A stretch of DNA of 64,000 nt from Streptomyces sp. NK08204 (GTDB taxonomy: Bacteria > Actinomycetota > Actinomycetes > Streptomycetales > Streptomycetaceae): assembly GCF_020400585.1 (NCBI RefSeq), contig NZ_JAINVF010000017.1, positions 62,001 through 126,000 of the forward strand. Direction: 5' to 3'. Positions 60,905 through 64,000 of this stretch are shown in pieces. A program made the translations under genes and the position numbers. Every line of letters begins with the position of its first letter. The first letter of the stretch is position 1. Under the pieces are notes generated by a model. That model saw only the letters and a list, made by a program, of their open reading frames with translations. It searched no databases and was not told where the DNA came from.

Positions 60905-62671
60905 TCAGAGGTACTGGCCGGTATTCGCCACCGTGTCGATGGAGCGTCCGGTGTCGGCGCCCTGCTTTCCGGTGATGAGGGTGCGGATGTAGACGATCCG
61001 TTCGCCCTTCTTTCCGGAGATGCGGGCCCAGTCGTCCGGGTTGGTGGTGTTGGGGAGGTCCTCGTTCTCCTTGAACTCGTCCACGCAGGCCTGGAGGAGG
61101 TGGGAGACGCGCAGGCCCTTCTGGTTCTTCTCCAGGAAGTCCTTGATCGCCATCTTCTTGGCGCGGCCCACGATGTTCTCGATCATGGCGCCGGAGTTGA
61201 AGTCCTTGAAGTAGAGGACTTCCTTGTCACCGTTGGCATAGGTGACTTCCAGGAAGCGGTTCTCCTCGGATTCGGCGTACATCTGCTCGACCGCCGTCTG
61301 GATCATGCTCTGGACGGTCGTGGCCTTGTCGCCGCCGTGCTCACCGAGGTCGTCCGCGTGGAGCGGGAGGCGCTCGGTCAGGTACTTGCCGAAGATGTCC
61401 TTGGCGGCCTCGGCGTCGGGACGCTCGATCTTGATCTTCACGTCGAGGCGGCCGGGACGCAGGATGGCGGGGTCGATCATGTCCTCGCGGTTGGAGGCGC
61501 CGATGACGACCACGTTCTCCAGGCCTTCGACACCGTCGATCTCGGCGAGCAGCTGGGGGACGATGGTGTTCTCCACGTCGGAGCTGACGCCGGAGCCGCG
61601 GGTGCGGAAGAGGGATTCCATCTCGTCGAAGAAGACGATGACGGGAGTGCCCTCGCTGGCCTTCTCACGCGCACGCTGGAAGACGAGGCGGATCTGCCGC
61701 TCGGTCTCGCCGACGTACTTGTTGAGCAGTTCCGGGCCCTTGATGTTGAGGAAGAAGCTCTTGCCGGCGGCCTGGCCGGTGACTTCGGCGACCTTCTTGG
61801 CGAGCGAGTTCGCGACAGCCTTGGCGATGAGCGTCTTTCCGCAGCCGGGAGGGCCGTAGAGCAGGACGCCCTTGGGCGGGCGCAGCTCGTGCTCCTTGAA
61901 GAGGTCCGGGTAGAGGTACGGCAGCTCGACCGCGTCGCGGATGGCCTCGATCTGGTTGGTGAGGCCGCCGATCTGCTCGTAGCCGATGTCGGGGACCTCT
62001 TCGAGGACGAGCTCCTCGACCTCGCTCTTGGGCACGACCTCGTAGACGTAGCCGGAACGGGGTTCGAGCAGGAGGGCGTCGCCGGCGCGGATGGTGGCGT
62101 CCAGCAGCGGCTCGGCGAGCCGCACCACCCGTTCCTCGTCGGTGTGCCCGAGCACCAGGGCGCGTTCGCCGTCCTCGAGGATCTCCTTGAGGGTGACGAT
62201 GTCTCCGACGCGCTCGAACTCCATGGCGTCGACCACGTTGAGGGCTTCGTTGAGCATGACCTCCTGGCCGCGCCGGAGGTCGTCGAGGTCGATGCTCGGG
62301 CTGACGTTCACCCGGAGTTTGCGGCCGCCTGTGAAGATGTCGGCGGTGCCGTCCTCGTTGGCCTGCAGGAAGACGCCGAAGCCGGCCGGCGGCTGGGCGA
62401 GACGGTCGACCTCCTCCTTGAGGGCCACGATCTGGTCGCGGGCCTCGCGGAGCGTGTTGGCCAGGCGTTCGTTCTGGGCGGAGACGCCGGCCAGGTTGGT
62501 CTGCAGCTCGACGATCCGCTCTTCGAGAATCCTCGTGTGCCGCGGAGAGTCGGCGAGCTTGCGTCGCAGGACGGCGATCTCCTGCTCAAGGTAGGCGATC
62601 TGCCCGGCCGGGTCGTCGGACCCTCGTCCCGGGCGGATGCCGCGGTTCATGTCGTCGTCGTGGGCTGCCAC
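60905..62671 (-). CDS. arc: proteasome-associated AAA ATPase ARC/Mpa
   Basis: 588 residues from the GTG at 62671, with GGAGGAGG upstream. The N-terminal coiled coil (about 25-85; [20 protein letters not shown]) binds Pup; two OB folds follow; the AAA domain carries [20 protein letters not shown] (Walker A), [20 protein letters not shown] (Walker B) and the sensor NRED. The C-terminal GQYL is the docking tail that opens the PrcA gate. A TAGGGT box at 62715-62710 is a likely promoter. Confidence 0.98.
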   Translation of the reverse strand: MAAHDDDMNRGIRPGRGSDDPAGQIAYLEQEIAVLRRKLADSPRHTRILEERIVELQTNLAGVSAQNERLANTLREARDQIVALKEEVDRLAQPPAGFGVFLQANEDGTADIFTGGRKLRVNVSPSIDLDDLRRGQEVMLNEALNVVDAMEFERVGDIVTLKEILEDGERALVLGHTDEERVVRLAEPLLDATIRAGDALLLEPRSGYVYEVVPKSEVEELVLEEVPDIGYEQIGGLTNQIEAIRDAVELPYLYPDLFKEHELRPPKGVLLYGPPGCGKTLIAKAVANSLAKKVAEVTGQAAGKSFFLNIKGPELLNKYVGETERQIRLVFQRAREKASEGTPVIVFFDEMESLFRTRGSGVSSDVENTIVPQLLAEIDGVEGLENVVVIGASNREDMIDPAILRPGRLDVKIKIERPDAEAAKDIFGKYLTERLPLHADDLGEHGGDKATTVQSMIQTAVEQMYAESEENRFLEVTYANGDKEVLYFKDFNSGAMIENIVGRAKKMAIKDFLEKNQKGLRVSHLLQACVDEFKENEDLPNTTNPDDWARISGKKGERIVYIRTLITGKQGADTGRSIDTVANTGQYL

Positions 62672-62709
62672 GGTCCTCACCTCCTCCAAGGGGAGCTGGA
62701 CGCTTCCAG

Positions 62710-62715
62710 ACCCTA
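62710..62715 (-). promoter_or_regulatory. -10 box upstream of arc
   Basis: GGTAGGGTCTGG on the minus strand contains TAGGGT (complement of 62710-62715) about 40 bases before the arc start, leaving a leader of about 30 bases. Confidence 0.5.
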
Positions 62716-63252
62716 CCTGGGTGGGTGTCGATTGAAACCCCTAGATCACAATGACTGTCAAGGTGTGTCGTCGGTCACCCGGTGCGCTCCCTCCCGCACG
62801 GAGGGGATACCCACTCAACGTGATTCAGAAGCGGGTTGTTCCGTGTCCAGAGTGGTCAATACCCGTCAGGACTGGCCGGAGTTGTCCGTTCCAAGCTGGT
62901 TGGCCCGTACGCGGGCAGCCCGCAGGGCGCTCGCACGGTCATCACGCAGAGCGACGGTTCGGGCGGGCGATGTCACGGCGGGTGCGGCGTGAAGTGATCG
63001 CCCTGCGGCTGGTGCCCCCTTCTGGCCGGGCGTCGGGTGTGCCCTGCCGGCCGGACGCCGGTGTGTCTGCCGGTCGGGCGCTGGTACCCCGGCGGGCGTG
63101 GGCGGAAACCCGTGGGACCGGGACATGTGGCCGGATGTGGTCGATCACGGCGGGGCGAACGGCGAGGGTAGGGTCTGGGTGTTCGACAACCGCTGGAGCG
63201 GACCCGGCCGGCGATCGCGCCGGGGGCGCCCGGTGAACCTACGGCAGGAGAG
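62716..63252. other. intergenic region between arc and the ferredoxin gene
   Basis: No convincing gene is seen in these 537 bases. The right part holds GGTAGGGTCTGGG at 63167-63179, with TAGGGT at 63169-63174, a likely -10 box for the ferredoxin gene, leaving a leader of about 70 bases. Confidence 0.45.
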
Positions 63253-63555
63253 ATGACCGTGCAGCAGGAGGCCCTGGGCGGGGAGGCGCTGGAGGTCTGG
63301 ATCGACCAGGACCTGTGTACCGGCGACGGGATCTGCGTCCAGTACGCGCCCGAGGTGTTCGAGCTGGACATCGACGGGCTGGCCTATGTGAAGGGCGCGG
63401 ACGACGAACTGCTGCAGGCCGTGGGTGCGACGACGCCGGTGCCGCTGCCGCTGCTCGCGGACGTGGTGGACTCGGCGAAGGAGTGTCCCGGCGAGTGCAT
63501 CCACGTGCGCCGGGTCTCGGACGGGGTCGAGGTGTACGGGCCCGACGCGGGGTGA
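63253..63555 (+). CDS. 3Fe-4S type ferredoxin
   Basis: 100 residues. VWIDQDLCTGDGICVQYAPE has the C-x5-C pattern of single-cluster ferredoxins in actinomycetes, and DSAKECPGECIHVR supplies the remaining Cys ligand(s). Such ferredoxins pass electrons to P450s or other oxygenases; no P450 is nearby and the conservon P450 lies 23 kb away. The AGGAGAG ribosome site fixes the ATG at 63253. Confidence 0.92.
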   Translation: MTVQQEALGGEALEVWIDQDLCTGDGICVQYAPEVFELDIDGLAYVKGADDELLQAVGATTPVPLPLLADVVDSAKECPGECIHVRRVSDGVEVYGPDAG

Positions 63556-63577
63556 GCCCCGGCCGGGTCCGGGCGGG

Positions 63578-64000
63578 TCAGACGCTGTGGGCCGCGTCGG
63601 GCGTGGAGCGGATGAAGGCGCTGCCGTTCCACCGCCATGTCGTCGCGGTCTTCACGTCGGGGCAGCAACTGGGCACGGCGTCCGACGAGTAGCCGAGCAG
63701 GGTGGCCGATACGGTGCGCGCGCGCAGCGCGAAGTCGGTGACGGTGAGCCGGTCCTTGGGGTCGACGAGGGTGGCGACGACGCGGGCCTTGCGGCCGTCG
63801 GTGCCCCGGGTGAGGACGTAGACGCCATCGGGCGGGGTGCCCATGGCGGCGTCGCAGTGCACGACGGCGACGGTTTCCGGTCTGCCGTCGCCGTCGAGGT
63901 CTCCACCGGCCTGCTTGACCACCACGGCCTTGACCGGTCCGCAGTTCAGCGGGAAGGCGACGCCTTTGGCACTGGGCGGGGCGACGGCCGCGGGGGCGGA
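63578..64000 (-). CDS. secreted protein, C-terminal part only (runs off the window)
   Basis: The frame is open from the window edge at 64000 to the stop at 63578, giving about 140 residues. The sequence after an Ala/Pro-rich linker reads VVVKQAGGDLDGDGRPETVA, resembling FG-GAP/VCBS-type or calcium-binding repeats, followed by VVATLVDPKDRLTVTDFALR and a double Cys (VPSCCPDVKTATTWRWNG). The N-terminus, probably with a signal peptide or lipobox, is outside the window. Function is unknown. Confidence 0.7.
   Translation of the reverse strand, partial: SAPAAVAPPSAKGVAFPLNCGPVKAVVVKQAGGDLDGDGRPETVAVVHCDAAMGTPPDGVYVLTRGTDGRKARVVATLVDPKDRLTVTDFALRARTVSATLLGYSSDAVPSCCPDVKTATTWRWNGSAFIRSTPDAAHSV

Noticed and set aside
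59510-62992. A plus-strand open frame of about 1160 codons antisense to dop and arc
   Set aside because: It is a third-position GC shadow of two well-supported minus-strand genes; no ribosome site and no recognisable domains.
62866-63126. Small minus-strand frame between arc and ferredoxin
   Set aside because: Composition is rich in Arg, Pro and Ala like other shadows, with no ribosome site and no recognisable homology.

Overview
The window is chromosomal DNA from a Streptomyces-type actinomycete. GC is very high, almost all genes have strongly GC-biased third positions, GTG and TTG starts and leaderless -10 boxes are common, and the gene order matches the well-known core region of Streptomyces coelicolor from pheST through infC, glnA4, the cvn9/rar conservon and tatAC to the Pup-proteasome locus. 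No tRNA, rRNA, CRISPR array, intact transposon or biosynthetic cluster was seen.

Left part (1-13 kb), variable: a partial MFS transporter, a gene-poor stretch with a possible TniQ remnant, a MerR/CMD pair driven by a textbook MerR promoter, a small membrane-protein gene broken by two non-triplet tandem repeats, a degenerate histidine-phosphatase-like gene, GNAT, DUF6461, a MocR/EamA divergent pair whose start codons overlap, DUF1918, a GHL10-type secreted protein, a 3-hydroxyacyl-CoA dehydrogenase, a small coiled-coil membrane protein, NUDIX, a TPR regulator, and a clear SpoIIE/PP2C phosphatase pseudogene.

Core translation block (13-21 kb), all on the minus strand: infC, rpmI, rplT, a SpoU-type RNA methyltransferase, a soluble PAS histidine kinase with a long repeated N-terminus, pheS and pheT. 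infC appears to start at ATC.

Middle (21-38.9 kb): DUF1844, SseB, a mycosin-like protease with its membrane partner, a PLP deaminase/aldolase, then an SDR/aldehyde dehydrogenase/GlnA4 operon facing a FadR regulator and a class-I-amidotransferase-like gamma-glutamyl hydrolase. Together these could glutamylate, oxidise and release an amine. Then come LysR/TDT transporter, a BtuF-like protein with an XRE-cupin regulator, a free-standing 5'-3' exonuclease, an iron-box controlled siderophore-interacting protein and an RluA-type synthase.

Conservon and stress block (38.9-51 kb): cvnA9-B9-C9-D9-E9 (rarABCDE) with a P450 that lacks the EXXR motif, a Ski2-like helicase, tatC and tatA, a small membrane protein, a zinc ribbon, pafC and pafB.

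Pup-proteasome block (51-63 kb): two FKBP isomerases, pafA, MFS/LacI, prcA, prcB, an endonuclease VII-like HNH gene wedged into the operon, pup (ending Gly-Gly-Glu), dop and arc. PafA attaches Pup, Dop removes it, ARC unfolds pupylated proteins and PrcAB degrades them. The window closes with a 3Fe-4S ferredoxin and a partial secreted protein.
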